Shown piece by piece: positions 51,864-62,700 of a DNA stretch of 64,000 nucleotides. Source of the stretch: Phymatolithon calcareum (Eukaryota; Rhodophyta; Florideophyceae; Hapalidiales); assembly GCA_977006965.1 (NCBI GenBank), contig OZ345381.1:124001-188000 (forward strand), written 5' to 3'. The notes beneath the pieces were generated by a model. That model saw nothing but the letters and a program-made list of their open reading frames with translations, was not told the origin of the DNA and searched no databases. Position 1 is the first letter of the stretch. Every line of letters starts with the position of its first letter. The translations under genes were made by a program, and so were the position numbers.

Positions 51864-53138
51864 TCACATCGCCAACATTTCCTGTGCATTGCGCGCGTCC
51901 ATCCTTGTCAGCTGCTCCTCCCTATTTGCAGTCCGACTCTCCTCCTCCACCTTCTCAACAAACTCTTCAAAAACTCTTACCGCCTTCCGCATCTTCTCCG
52001 TTTCCTCCGCCTCATTCTCAATCTCGGCCACAAGTTTCGCCGCAATAGGTGCATGCACCCCCGGATTGAATTCATCAACCTCCTCCGCTCTGAACGGCAC
52101 ACAAACCCGCCCCGTCTTCGGATGCACACAAAACGGAGCCTTGAGTAAATGGTTAATCTCCTTCGACACATTCACATCTAATCTCGGATATGTATGTTTG
52201 AACACCAAAAAATCGCCCATTCCCCGTAACGCATACTCCGTCTTTCCAGCCTTTTGCACCTCACGTTCAACATTTCGCCATCTTTCCACCGGCGTCTTTC
52301 GCATATCGGTCGCCTTCTCCACCCATTGCTCGCGGATACTTCCTTTACTAAGATCACCCAGAAACGCTCTTGCCCTGCCAGGCCCTAGAGCGTCCTGATT
52401 TCCGAGTATATGCTCTTCGAACGCACCGTCGCAAATCTTCCGCGCACGCGCCAGCGACGGATGCAATGGAACACTCAACGCACGAGCTGCTCCGCGCCCG
52501 GCAAACCGCAGTTGCAGAAAGTCTGCCACGGCCGCCCGCTGTGCATTATTTAACGCACGTGCACGTGCATCGCAAACCCATCCATGAATTCCACGACGTC
52601 CGGAATACACCCACATGATACGGGAGAATCCAAAATCTTCCCTCAGCGATGCATCCAGTACCTTCACCGCCGTCGCCATGTACGCCCAATGCTTGTCGCA
52701 TCGCGCGACAGGTGAAGTCGTCTCCGTGTCATGAATCACGTCGTCGTAATCCGTAAGATCGATATCGAAAACCAACTCCTTCGCCTGCGGTGTTAGCGCC
52801 GCGGTTACCATTGTCTTGTCCTTCGGTGGGAAGTTGTACACGGCACCGATATCCATTTTGATCGGTGTTTGCGACTTTAACGCGCTGAGTAACGCATCCA
52901 TCTTTTCGTACGACCGCCACCGTAGATAGATATCACCAGGAAGAGTGAACGAAATCTCACGACGCGATAGATATTCATCAGAACCGTACCCAAGCCACCG
53001 TCCGAATAAGGCTGCTGGAAAAAGACGAGAGTAGTACCATTTCAGTTGTGATGGCAGGTCAAGTAGAACTTTGGGGGGTGCTGATGGGGCGGGCTGCATC
53101 TGAGTATCATCATTGCCGTTTGCTGCCACGGGCGCCAT
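51864..53138 (-). CDS. PRIM1: DNA primase small subunit (PriS/Prim1)
   Basis: The protein has 424 residues from ATG 53138, the usual length of the eukaryotic primase catalytic subunit. It makes the RNA primer in the polymerase alpha-primase complex. Motifs: LKWYYSRLFP near the N-terminus, SRREISFTLPGDIYLRWRS, the catalytic Asp pair in LVFDIDLTDYDD (D125, D127), EDFGFSRIMWVYSGRRGIHGW (nucleotide binding), and YPRLDVNVSKEINHLLKAPF with the third acidic residue and CVHPKTGRV. The C-terminus is a charged coiled coil. Between DYDD and the MWVYSG motif the four-cysteine zinc site of animal and plant orthologues is replaced by a TTSPVARCDKHW stretch with one Cys and one His. No intron. Confidence 0.95.
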   Translation of the reverse strand: MAPVAANGNDDTQMQPAPSAPPKVLLDLPSQLKWYYSRLFPAALFGRWLGYGSDEYLSRREISFTLPGDIYLRWRSYEKMDALLSALKSQTPIKMDIGAVYNFPPKDKTMVTAALTPQAKELVFDIDLTDYDDVIHDTETTSPVARCDKHWAYMATAVKVLDASLREDFGFSRIMWVYSGRRGIHGWVCDARARALNNAQRAAVADFLQLRFAGRGAARALSVPLHPSLARARKICDGAFEEHILGNQDALGPGRARAFLGDLSKGSIREQWVEKATDMRKTPVERWRNVEREVQKAGKTEYALRGMGDFLVFKHTYPRLDVNVSKEINHLLKAPFCVHPKTGRVCVPFRAEEVDEFNPGVHAPIAAKLVAEIENEAEETEKMRKAVRVFEEFVEKVEEESRTANREEQLTRMDARNAQEMLAM

Positions 53139-53519
53139 GTTTGCGAAAGGATACAGATGCTACAGTAGGGGCAAACTGTCCACGGCAGCGGGGTAGTATT
53201 GCCGCTTTCAGAGTACGGGTGAAGAGCACGAGTACGATCTTGGGCAATGCGAGATGTTTTGTGTTTCCCGCCAAAACGGGCACAAGCGCAGAGTGCTCAG
53301 CACGCGTGCTTCATGTTCTGAATCATACTGTAAGCATTACAGTTCAAATTTATGTATACTGTACACCACCTCAGTCACGCGGGCGCCCGTTGGTGGTCGA
53401 TGATATTGCGCCCTCAGTTGTTCGAAGAATCCTCTTCCTCTAAACAACAACTGAAAAGCAAACAATAAAGAGGATAGAAACAAATGAAGGGACGAGTGCG
53501 TACTCTGCAGCCGAATAAA
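53139..53519. other. Intergenic upstream of primase
   Basis: Primase promoter side plus unassigned sequence. A gtatactgtacaccac motif near 53353 is one of the recurrent tactgta sites. Confidence 0.4.
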
Positions 53520-53892
53520 TTCCGATGAGCACGAAAATTATGTACATGACGCCCGAAAGACTGCCTTTGATTTGCCATGTTAGCAAGCGCTCGGTGCAGT
53601 TGCTGAGTTCAGAGGTGATCGCAAACTTCTTTAATCATCGTTCCTCATCGTTTTGCACTTGTCCATATGTTTCTTGCATTTAGCTCTATCCTACAAAGTT
53701 CGATAAGCAACCACCATGACGTCCACGGCCACCACAATCTTGAAAACATAGACAGAGTCACTTCTACCTCCGTACAGTTATCAATTTCACGAGCCGGCTC
53801 CTATTACATTTCGTTCACTTCTACACCGAGGCAGCCATCCTCTAGTTAATCTATAAAAGTAGAGGATGGCGGCCTCGATGTAGAGGTGGACA

Positions 53893-54039
53893 AGAGGGTG
53901 ATGGTGTGTGTTGAACAGGGTCGAGTAGTAGTGGATTTTCGATCTGCGGGTCAGTGCATCGGAGGATAATCCGATGCGCTGACCCGCAGATCGAAAATCC
54001 ACTACTACTCGACCCTGTTCAACACACACCATCCCCCTT
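53893..54039. repeat. Palindrome in transportin copy, arms about 70 bp
   Basis: The right arm (from about 53970) matches the transportin 3' end and flank at 59728-59800. The left arm is its reverse complement. The loop is about 6 bases. Confidence 0.92.
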
Positions 54040-54413
54040 CTAAAACTTGAACCTCTCCTTCAGCAAACCTCGCAGTGCAGGCTGAAACGACCGGAAAAGA
54101 GCAAACCATTGCTCACCCATTGAGTTTTTTGAAGCCCGTGAGGATTGACGCATAGTCAGCCTCCAGATCCGCCTTGCAATGGTACCAGCTGGCAATTGCA
54201 TCCACATAATACACGAAACAATCGAAGATCGCCGTGGGGGAACAGGCTTGTCATGGAATGAATGCATTGGTGGAGCTGAACCCCCCGGCGATCTTCGATT
54301 GTTTCGCGTGCCTGAGCAACATTCTCTGTGTTACGTGATATCAGCGACGACGCAGAGAAGGAACTTCCTTCCCTGCGTCGTCGCTGATATCACGCAACTC
54401 AGAGAATATTGAC

Positions 54414-54630
54414 ACTCGGTCGCATGGGACTGGTTATTCCCGATACCACGGCGCCTCGGCTCGGCGCTTTTCCACGGGCAGCATTCTCTGTGTTGTGCGA
54501 TATCAGCGACGACGCAGAGAAGGAAGTTGCGTCGTCGCTGATATCGCACTACACAGAGAATGCTGCCCGTGGAAAAGCGCCGAGCCGAGGCGCCGTGGTA
54601 TCGGGAATAACCAGTCCCATGCGATCGAGT
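54414..54630. repeat. Longest palindrome in transportin copy, arms 102 bp
   Basis: Left arm 54414-54515, loop 54516-54528, right arm 54529-54630. The right arm matches the sense-order sequence near 60048-60149. The arms are almost identical to each other, more so than to the gene. Confidence 0.95.
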
Positions 54631-55860
54631 TTTCCAAAAGACTCTTGTTCAGTTGCGACAGGTTCACCACCCGGCTCAACGGTTGAAAGGCCCTCTCCGT
54701 TAGAGCTCTCTCAATCACATCTTGATGGTTCGGCACATGGTGAGGCTGTCATGATGGCCGGTTTTCTTCCACCAAACATGGTGGTAGAAAACCTGCAGAC
54801 ATGGCAGCTTCGCCGAGCCCCCTAGTTACTTTATTAGATACAAACCTATATGTAGGGTCTGAGTGTTCCATCAGGCCTCGTACAAGATCCTCGAGATAGA
54901 GTCCACGGGGAGTAGCAAGATATTCATGTCGAGTTCCTCACGTGACCTTCCACGTGAGGAACTCGACGTGAACATTTTGCCGGTCCTCTATCGACTTCAC
55001 CTCATACATATCTTGCCAAAAAGTTCGGTGCAAACTGACTCGCCGGCGTATCAATTTCTCGGAAGGAGCAGAACACAGAGCCAACTAGAGCAAGAATACC
55101 CTAATCTGTGTCTGCGAGCGAGTTCCACTTGCTAATCAGAGGTGGCATCATTGACTTGAGATGCTTCATCTCGCCAAGTCCCGCTCCAGATGCCTCCGCC
55201 AGAGAGCGTATTGGGACGTACAAGACAATAAGATTCTGTCTCTGGCATCCCCCAAACAGGAAAACGATGGCTTTCCATTTTTAATTTTTGAGGATTTTAA
55301 AAGCATTCTCATTATTGAAATGAAAACGTCTGATATATACTGTAGCTAGACAGATCTATCTCCCCATAAGGCAAAACTATGTAGTGGGCAACATTCTGGC
55401 AGATAACCACCCATTGCAGATATAGAGAGATCTTTGTGGATAATTTCCAAAATAATTTGAAGTGGCATGGTGCTAGAGCACACTACCAGGTCTTCTAAGA
55501 CCTGCACAGTTTTGGGGTTACATAAAAGTGTAGAGCACGTCCCGCTTCTTCATTAAAATGAACCTAGGGAAATCAGGTCGTCCTCTGCACTTTCTTATTC
55601 CGTCGAAAATGAGGTCTAGAAATACGACCAATCGTTGTTGGACGAGAAGCTCGTCACACCTACGCACAACCCATTAGCATAATGAGAACGCCCAGCACGA
55701 GATATTGCGAACAATGGACAGCGCATAAGAAAGAACATGAATTTTGTTGTCGCTAATGGGTGCTGCGCGGGGATGGAATCGCACTTGACAGAAGAACGGG
55801 AAAAAAGATATTATGTGTGATTCCATCCCCGCGTAATACCCAATAGCAACAGCTCCGAGC

Positions 55861-55971
55861 GCAAGCACTTCGTCACTGAACATCGTCGCCAGAAGATCCA
55901 GTCCCGACGCCAAGCTACTAGGCGTCGGGACTGGATCTTCTGGCAACTATGTTCAGTGACGAATTGCTTGC
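55861..55971. repeat. Palindrome in transportin copy, arms 51 bp
   Basis: Left arm 55861-55911 matches 61316-61367 of the intact gene; right arm 55921-55971 is its reverse complement; 9-nt loop. Confidence 0.93.
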
Positions 55972-56450
55972 GGATATGGCATCCTGATCCTCGGTTGACC
56001 GAGTCTGGCGTCCAAGCACTAATCACATCAACCACAGAGAAGTTTGTGGTTGATGTGATTAGTGATTGGACTCTAGCCTCAAATTCGTTTCCTTTCATTC
56101 CACCGTTTCCAGTTATGCTGGAATTGCTTTGGAATACCTGTGCGTCTAGATTGGCGCTACTGCTTAAACGCCCATTATTGCTGTCACGTTGCTACCAGTA
56201 GACATACCACTGCTCCCAGTAGCGGGAAAGTGCGATGTGCTAGATTGTGCCCCTGTTCCAAAGCCAGTGTGAATAGTTGGTGCGGCCAGGGCAGACTTTG
56301 CGGCGAAGACATGTGATTGCAGGTTCGATTCTGCGTTGTTGTTCCCGGTGACCCTGAAGGAGTTGCAGTCTACTCGAAAATTCATTTTGTGCGGAGGTGT
56401 CTCTGAGACGTGGGTGATGGAAGCGTGGGGTATACTCGGACTCTGATTAT

Positions 56451-56579
56451 GCCTTAATAGGGTCCACGGAAGAGCAATATGACATGGTTTCCGATTGTCC
56501 GGAGGACATCCGTGTGGCGGATGTCCTCCGGACGATCGGAAACCATGTCATCTTGCTCTTCCGTGGACCCTATTAAGGC
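56451..56579. repeat. Palindrome in transportin copy, arms about 62 bp
   Basis: The right arm (56518-56579) matches the gene at about 61970-62030. The left arm is its complement with very few mismatches; loop about 5 nt. Confidence 0.93.
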
Positions 56580-56646
56580 ACGATCTGCCCTTAAACTATC
56601 ATGTAGGAAGTATATTGTTCATGTTAGGAGCTAGCTCTACTTTTAT

Positions 56647-56758
56647 TGGTGTACGAAAGCGCACTTGCACAGCGATATGTTTGATGCTGCCGTCTAAGTC
56701 AGGCGTCTTCGATGGCAGCATCAAACAAATCGCTGTGCAAACGCGCTTTCGCACATCA
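56647..56758. repeat. Palindrome in transportin copy, arms 45 bp
   Basis: Left arm 56647-56691 and right arm 56714-56758 are complementary with a few mismatches. The right arm corresponds to 62243-62288 of the gene. Confidence 0.92.
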
Positions 56759-57290
56759 ATTGTAGCATCCTTTATTGTCCGAAACAGTGCCCGCAATACC
56801 GTTGGCAACCGCCCAAAAAGTAGCATCCGAAAAATGGCTAAGCAGATAATCAGCCAGTTCCCTCTGGGTATCCGTCCCATTCTCCGAATGAATGGACGAT
56901 ATGACCAATCTGAACGGTCGACAGTTCATATTGGTCATACGACGGCGGTCAGATCATTGACAAGTCGAAGATCTGAACACAGCTGTCGGGATGTTGCTTT
57001 GCAGATTGTTGCGGTAGAAATTTCCTTTCGGCACTACAAGCTCCAGATAATTAGACAGATCTTGGTCCAATAGATAAAGGAATTTCGCCTGCAAGTCCGC
57101 GAAGCGCAGGCAATGCTTCATCTATGATAGCATTAATGTCAGAGTTGCGTCATTGCCGGAGAGATCGACACAGATTCTGTCATGCACTCACGCCCGGCTT
57201 GCCCACAATGAAGCCAATACATACGGCAGTCGAGGAACGCTCAGAACGCAAATCGTCTCCAATTGCAAAGACTAGCTAATTGCTATAACA

Positions 57291-58396
57291 AGCGTGCTGC
57301 TGCAGTGGAAGGCACTTGCAACGAAAGCGATTACTACTAGCCGCTGATGAGCCCACTACTGCTGTGATGCACCAACGGCAACGACGCTGTGCCCAGTCAT
57401 CGTAGAAAGGACAGAAAATATCTCAGAAGAACAGTTGAATATCAATCATTGAAAAGGCGGAATACCGTTGAAAGGTCTAGTATAGCAGGCGCTATTTTCA
57501 AGAATTTTGGTCAGGGTGAGTTTGAATTTGTCTTGCATTGCATAGTCTCTCCTTGCCGCCCTCGTCCATTGGATCTCTTAGCGAAAAGACCATTCAATAA
57601 CACCGCTTTGAATATTTAGTATTTAACAGATATACGTAATAGCTGTATTTTTGCTCTAACGATTTCCGAAACCCTAAACAAACGTCGCGTACACTGTCGA
57701 AGTCTAGAGCTTAACTTCAACCATACACACCAGCTGCGTGGGGCTATAGCCCCGTGCACCTGCTTATGAACGTACAAATCATTTCATCGAACTTTCGACG
57801 GCCACCACCAAAGCTTAAAATATCCTAAAAATTCAAATTGTATTTCTCCGGAGCGGACGAATTTTGTGTGCCATGCTGCCGCTGTGGTGTCACCTAACAT
57901 GCATTATGGCGTCCATGGCTCGGCCGTGTTGTCTCATCCCAGCACACAACAATGTGGAGAGCCAGAGTCAAACATTCAACGGAGACTTTGTGAACACGTG
58001 CAGTAGCTGCCATGCAAGAAATCAAATTTCTCCCTTCTGCTGGACGAAGATGTTTGTAGCATGGGAAATTCTTTGAAGATTTTGATTGCTCCATCGTTTC
58101 TCAATCTAGTTTTCCTGCAGAAAGCAAACTGGATTTTGTCCATGAGTTGCCTAAATTGCTGATGCGGACACACATTCCTTGCATACAGTTGGAGGTTGTA
58201 GGAGCTTACACGCATCTATCATGGATCGCGGACACCAATTTGAATCCTAGTCGCAAGTCATGGGGTCCCCCTCTTAACTACCACCTGCTCCTGCCGGCAT
58301 AGCAGGTTCCGAAGTTTCGGCACAAGCGACAGTCAGGCTCGAGCCATTGACCTCGCGTTTAGCCTCTGCTCTAGCCCTCTCCGGCTCCAAAGTGAA
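57291..58396. other. Intergenic
   Basis: No gene is recognised in 1.1 kb. Short frames (for example 57389-57619, Arg/Lys-rich) lack domains. The last part is the promoter side of the gene at 58397. Confidence 0.5.
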
Positions 58397-59119
58397 ATGG
58401 TCGCGCGACAGGCACTCCTCTCCTTGTTCTACGTCGTCTTTCTCTTCGTTGCAATTGTCCTCCTCCCGGGCTCCATCAAGGAGCACTTCGCGCTCGACCG
58501 TTTGCACGATGTAATTGTTCTCAACTTCTCCACAGAGAACTCCATATTTCTAGCCACCTTTCTCATGATCGGCGTTTACCAACTTGGTCTCGCAGCACTC
58601 CTACTACAAGCCGCGTCCAGTCAGATTCTTCCCGCGCGTTTCTTCATGTTCTTTGGCTTCTTTTTTGGCCACTATGTCGCCGGGCTCTATTCTTCGCTGA
58701 GACGTCCTGTCACCTCCATGCACCGCGCACAATTACAAAAATTCGACCAGCGAGCTGTGGAGTCTCGCATTTACGGATTTATCGTGCTTTTCGCCGCTGT
58801 CATGACAGCCGTCGTTGGCTCGGGATTGTTTGGCCGATTGCAACAATCATTCCTCGAGGAATTGCTGCACTTAGCGGACCTTGCGACATCCGACCGCCTT
58901 GTCGCCGCCGTTTTGGTCGACTTATTTGTCACATGGATTCTCTTCATCGATCCGATCTCAGAGGACATGCAAAGGCGGGGATGGTCGTTCTCCGGGAAAC
59001 AAGCACTAGGATCCATCATAACCGCTTTGGCTGTCGTCGCTGTCCCTGGCGTCGGGCTTGGTGCATATCTGACGCTCCGACCGCGATTGCCTGTGAAATC
59101 CACCAAAGACACGACCTAG
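58397..59119 (+). CDS. Multi-pass membrane protein, unknown family
   Basis: The protein has 240 residues from ATG 58397 (MVARQALLSLFYVVFLFVAI). About five to six hydrophobic helices are visible: residues 5-25, 44-70 (IFLATFLMIGVYQLGLAALL), 80-98 (ARFFMFFGFFFGHYVAGLYS), 125-145 (IYGFIVLFAAVMTAVVGSGL), 172-190 (AAVLVDLFVTWILFI) and 203-225. There is a Lys/Thr-rich hydrophilic C-terminus. No family recognised. It lies between the two transportin copies, outside the duplicated segment, and is convergent with the intact transportin gene. No intron. The continuous clean frame and membrane pattern support a real gene. Confidence 0.75.
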   Translation: MVARQALLSLFYVVFLFVAIVLLPGSIKEHFALDRLHDVIVLNFSTENSIFLATFLMIGVYQLGLAALLLQAASSQILPARFFMFFGFFFGHYVAGLYSSLRRPVTSMHRAQLQKFDQRAVESRIYGFIVLFAAVMTAVVGSGLFGRLQQSFLEELLHLADLATSDRLVAAVLVDLFVTWILFIDPISEDMQRRGWSFSGKQALGSIITALAVVAVPGVGLGAYLTLRPRLPVKSTKDTT

Positions 59120-59799
59120 GAGGGAATGGTAAGGATGGGCAGGGTTCTTTGGAAAATGTTTACAACCATTTTAACAGTTATATCATCTGCACGAAACAGG
59201 CTTCATAGTACTTAGTGTTTGGAGGACGGAATATCATAGGCCGTACGTGAGAAACATGTACTGTGCTGCTTATCTCACCAGTGCGAAATATTAATTTGTT
59301 TTGAAAAAAGAGTCTCCGCCCGTCCCTTGTAGCCTTTGTCCAGAGATGCAGATCTCCCGCTACGATGTTGCCATCTTTGCCTGGAAGAAATTCTAAATTT
59401 CTTTTGTCCATGACGCAGAATAGGCTGACTTTGTTTTGCAAAGTTGCCAAGCACTCAGTGCAGTTGGGGTGTTCAGATGTGATCGTAAACTTCTTTAATC
59501 GTATCTTCCTCTTCGTTATTCAATTTTCCAACATGTGTCTTGCATTTTGCTCTATCCTATAAAGTTCGCGACGCAAGAACTTCAATGGCCCACGGCAGCC
59601 ACAATCTTGAAAACCTTGACAGGGCCACCGCTAGCTCCGTACAGTTATCAGGTCACCAGCCGCCTCGTTTTACAATTTGTTCACGTCTACACCGAGGCAG
59701 CCATCCTCTAGTTAAACTATAAATAATCCTCCGATACGCTGACCCGCAGATCGAAAATCCACTACTACTCGACCCTGTTCAACACACACCATCACCCTT
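59120..59799. other. Intergenic; transportin 3' flank, duplicated
   Basis: From about 59390 onward this sequence is repeated at about 53520-53840, in front of the degenerate copy, so the duplication included non-coding 3' DNA. No separate gene is seen. Confidence 0.6.
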
Positions 59800-62700
59800 C
59801 TACAACTTGAACCTCTCCTTCAGTAAACCTTGCAGTGCAGGCGGAAACGACCGGAAAAGAGCAAACCATTGCTCACCCATTGAGTTTTTGAAGCCCGTGA
59901 GGATTGACGCATAGTCAGCCTCCAGATCCGCCTTGCAATGGTACCAGCTGGCAATTGCATCCACATAATACACGAAACAATCGAAGATCGCCGTGGGGTT
60001 CAGCTTCACCAATGCATTCATGCCATGACAAGCTTGTTCCTTCTCCGCGTCGTCGCTGATATCGCGCAATACAGAGAATGTTGCCCGTGCAAAAGCGCCG
60101 AGCCGAGGCGCCATGGTATCAGGAATAACCAGTCCCATGCGACCGAGTGTGATAGCAGTGTTTTCCAAAAGACTCTTGTTCAGCTGCGGAAGGTTCACCA
60201 CCCGAATCAAAGGATCCAAGGCCCTCTCAACAAGCGCTCTCTGAATCGCATCACGATGAATCGGCACATTTGGTGGTAGGAAACCGGCCATCATGACAAC
60301 CTCGCCGAGCGCCCAAGTTGCATTGTTTGACACAGACATGTACTCCGGATTTAGTGCGTCGATAATATAATCCACATACTCATGAAACGCAGGAATCATT
60401 GACGGTAACCGGGAACGCGCAAATTCTCCCACCAACGCAAATGCACTCTGCCGAACTTCTTGTCGCCGATCCCGCATTGCAAGGAAAACAAGAGGTAATA
60501 GAGGTTTGGCACCGTTACTGCTATTTGCCACGAGTGGGTCTATGTCCGGTCCGATTGCTTCCGTTAGGCCGCACATGAGATCCAGCGAACACGTCAAAAA
60601 TTCCACATGAATATTTTGCTGTTCCCCAGTCGACTCCACCTTATATACAGCTTCCACGATATTTACACATCTTGCCAAAACGTTCGGTGCAAACTGACGC
60701 GCCGGCGCACCAATTGCACGGAAGACGCAGGAGAGACATTCAAGTAGAGGAAGAATGCCCTCATCTGTGTCTGCAAGCGAATTCCACTTGCTTATCAACG
60801 GTGGCATAATTGTATTGAGGTGCTCCACCTCGCCGAGTCCCGTTCCAACCGCCTCCGCAAGAGTGCATATTGAATCGTACAAGACAATAAGATTCTTCGC
60901 CTGGTATCGCCCGAAAGCGTGAACAAGTGCTTTCAATATTGGGGTGAGATATGCGTTGAGAGCAGGCCCCGCTTCTTCTTCAAAAGATGCCAGAGCAGAA
61001 CACGCCGCTTTCTGCACTGTCTTATTCCGATCGAGAATGCGATCCAGGAATGCGGCCAATAACTGTTGGAAAAGCGCGTCATCGCGCCTATGCACAACCC
61101 ACTTGGCATAACGAGAAAGCGTCCAACACGAGATACTGCGAACCATGTAGTGCGGATCAGAAAGAAGGTGAATTAAAAACGGGAAAAGAGATGCCATGTG
61201 CGACTCCATCCCCCCGTAACATCCATTAGCAACAGCTCCGAGCGCAAGCACTGCCACCTCTCTCTGCTCCCATCGTTCACTTGAAAGTTTCTCATTCAAC
61301 TTGGGAAGAACAGCCGCAAGCACTTCGTCACTGAACATAGTAGCCAGAAGATCTAGTCCCGACGCCGAGCACTTACGAACATTCCACTCGGATCCATCCT
61401 CGCTCGAATCCCATGCCACATCGTCATCGTCATCCTCATCTTCATCACTAGATAAATGATTCCGGTTGTGCACTTCATTATGTACGCTTGCTTCTCTGTG
61501 GTTGATGTGATTCGTGCTTGCCACTCCAGCCTCAAATTCGTTTCCTTTCATTCCACCTTTTCCACTTATGCTAGAACTGCTTTGGAATACCTGTGCGTCT
61601 AGAGTGGCGCTACTGCTTAGACGCCCGTTATTGCTTGTCAAGTTGCTACCAGTAGACATGCCACTGCTCCCAGTAGCGGGAAAGTGCGAGGTGCTAGATT
61701 GTGCCCCTGTTCCAAAGCCAGTGTGAATAGTTGGTGCGGCCAGGGCAGACTTTGCGGCCAAGACATGTGATTGCAGGTTCGATTCTGCGTTGTTTGTACC
61801 CGGTGACCCCGAAGGAGTTACGTTCGCAATGGATTGTGCGCCATGGCCGAAGAGAGAGTTACTCGCCTGTGGTGCAGATTGAGCGGCTGCCGACTGGGTC
61901 TGCAGTCTACCCGAAAATTCGTTTTGCGCGGAGGCGTCTCTGAGACGTGGCTGATGGAATCGTGGGCGGATATCCTCCGGACGATCGGGAACCATATCAT
62001 CTTGCTCTTCCGTGGACCCTATTAAGGCACGATCTGAGTCGGAGTATACCATATTGTCTAGGAGAAGCGGTACAACTCGCGGAATGTACTCTCGAAGGCC
62101 GTCTTTTGCCCCCTTCATTTCTGCATATGCGCTCCAAAATTCACAAGCTTCAAGGGCGACCTGTTCGTTCTCATGTTTAGAAGAAACCAGCATGTACTCA
62201 ATTATATTGCGCATGTAAGGAGCTAACGCCTCGGGCTTAGACTGCAGCATCAAACATATCGCTGTGCATACGCGCTTTCGTACAGCAATTGAAGTATCCT
62301 CTGCTATTCGAAATAGTGCCTGACAATACGCATCTATACAAGTATGGAGAATGGGCGGCATCACCAGCAGAAAATGGTTGATGATTTGCAGCGCCATCGA
62401 TCTTAAGTTGCTTTGCGGGTGGTTGCAAAACAAAATAACTTTCGGCACCACAAGATCCAAAGGGTTCGATGGATCTTGGTCCAAAAGATGAGGAATGTCT
62501 TCAGCGAGTCTGCAAAGCACGGTCAACGCTCCATCCATGGCAGCATCAACGCCAGAGTCGAGACACCGCAAAAGAGTTGGACACAGATCCGGCCATGAAC
62601 TTACGCCGGTCTTGTCCACAATGGTAGCAATGCAAATGGCAACCGAGGCACGCACAGAACGCAAGTCGTCGCCAATTGCACGGAGTAGTTCACCGTTAAT

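Larger units (their letters stand above)
53520..57290 (-). pseudogene. Degenerate transportin copy riddled with inverted duplications
   Basis: The segment is colinear with about 59390-62690, i.e. the 3' flank, the transportin C-terminal two thirds and part of the N-terminal HEAT region, including the same non-coding 3' flank. Many blocks match nearly exactly (for example 56090-56300 with 61540-61730), yet no long frame survives. At least thirteen places hold a local inverted duplication absent from the intact gene: 53816-53888, 53893-54039, 54214-54306, 54319-54409, 54414-54630, 54739-54817, 54894-54993, 55752-55847, 55861-55971, 56012-56069, 56451-56579, 56647-56758 and 56900-56939. In each, one arm is the gene sequence in normal order and the other is its reverse complement. 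An unmatched stretch lies at about 55270-55500. Transcription could yield long hairpin RNA. Confidence 0.9.

Noticed and set aside
54863-55349. Short ORFs inside the degenerate transportin copy
   Set aside because: They are antisense or cross palindrome junctions, and do not correspond to the transportin frame.
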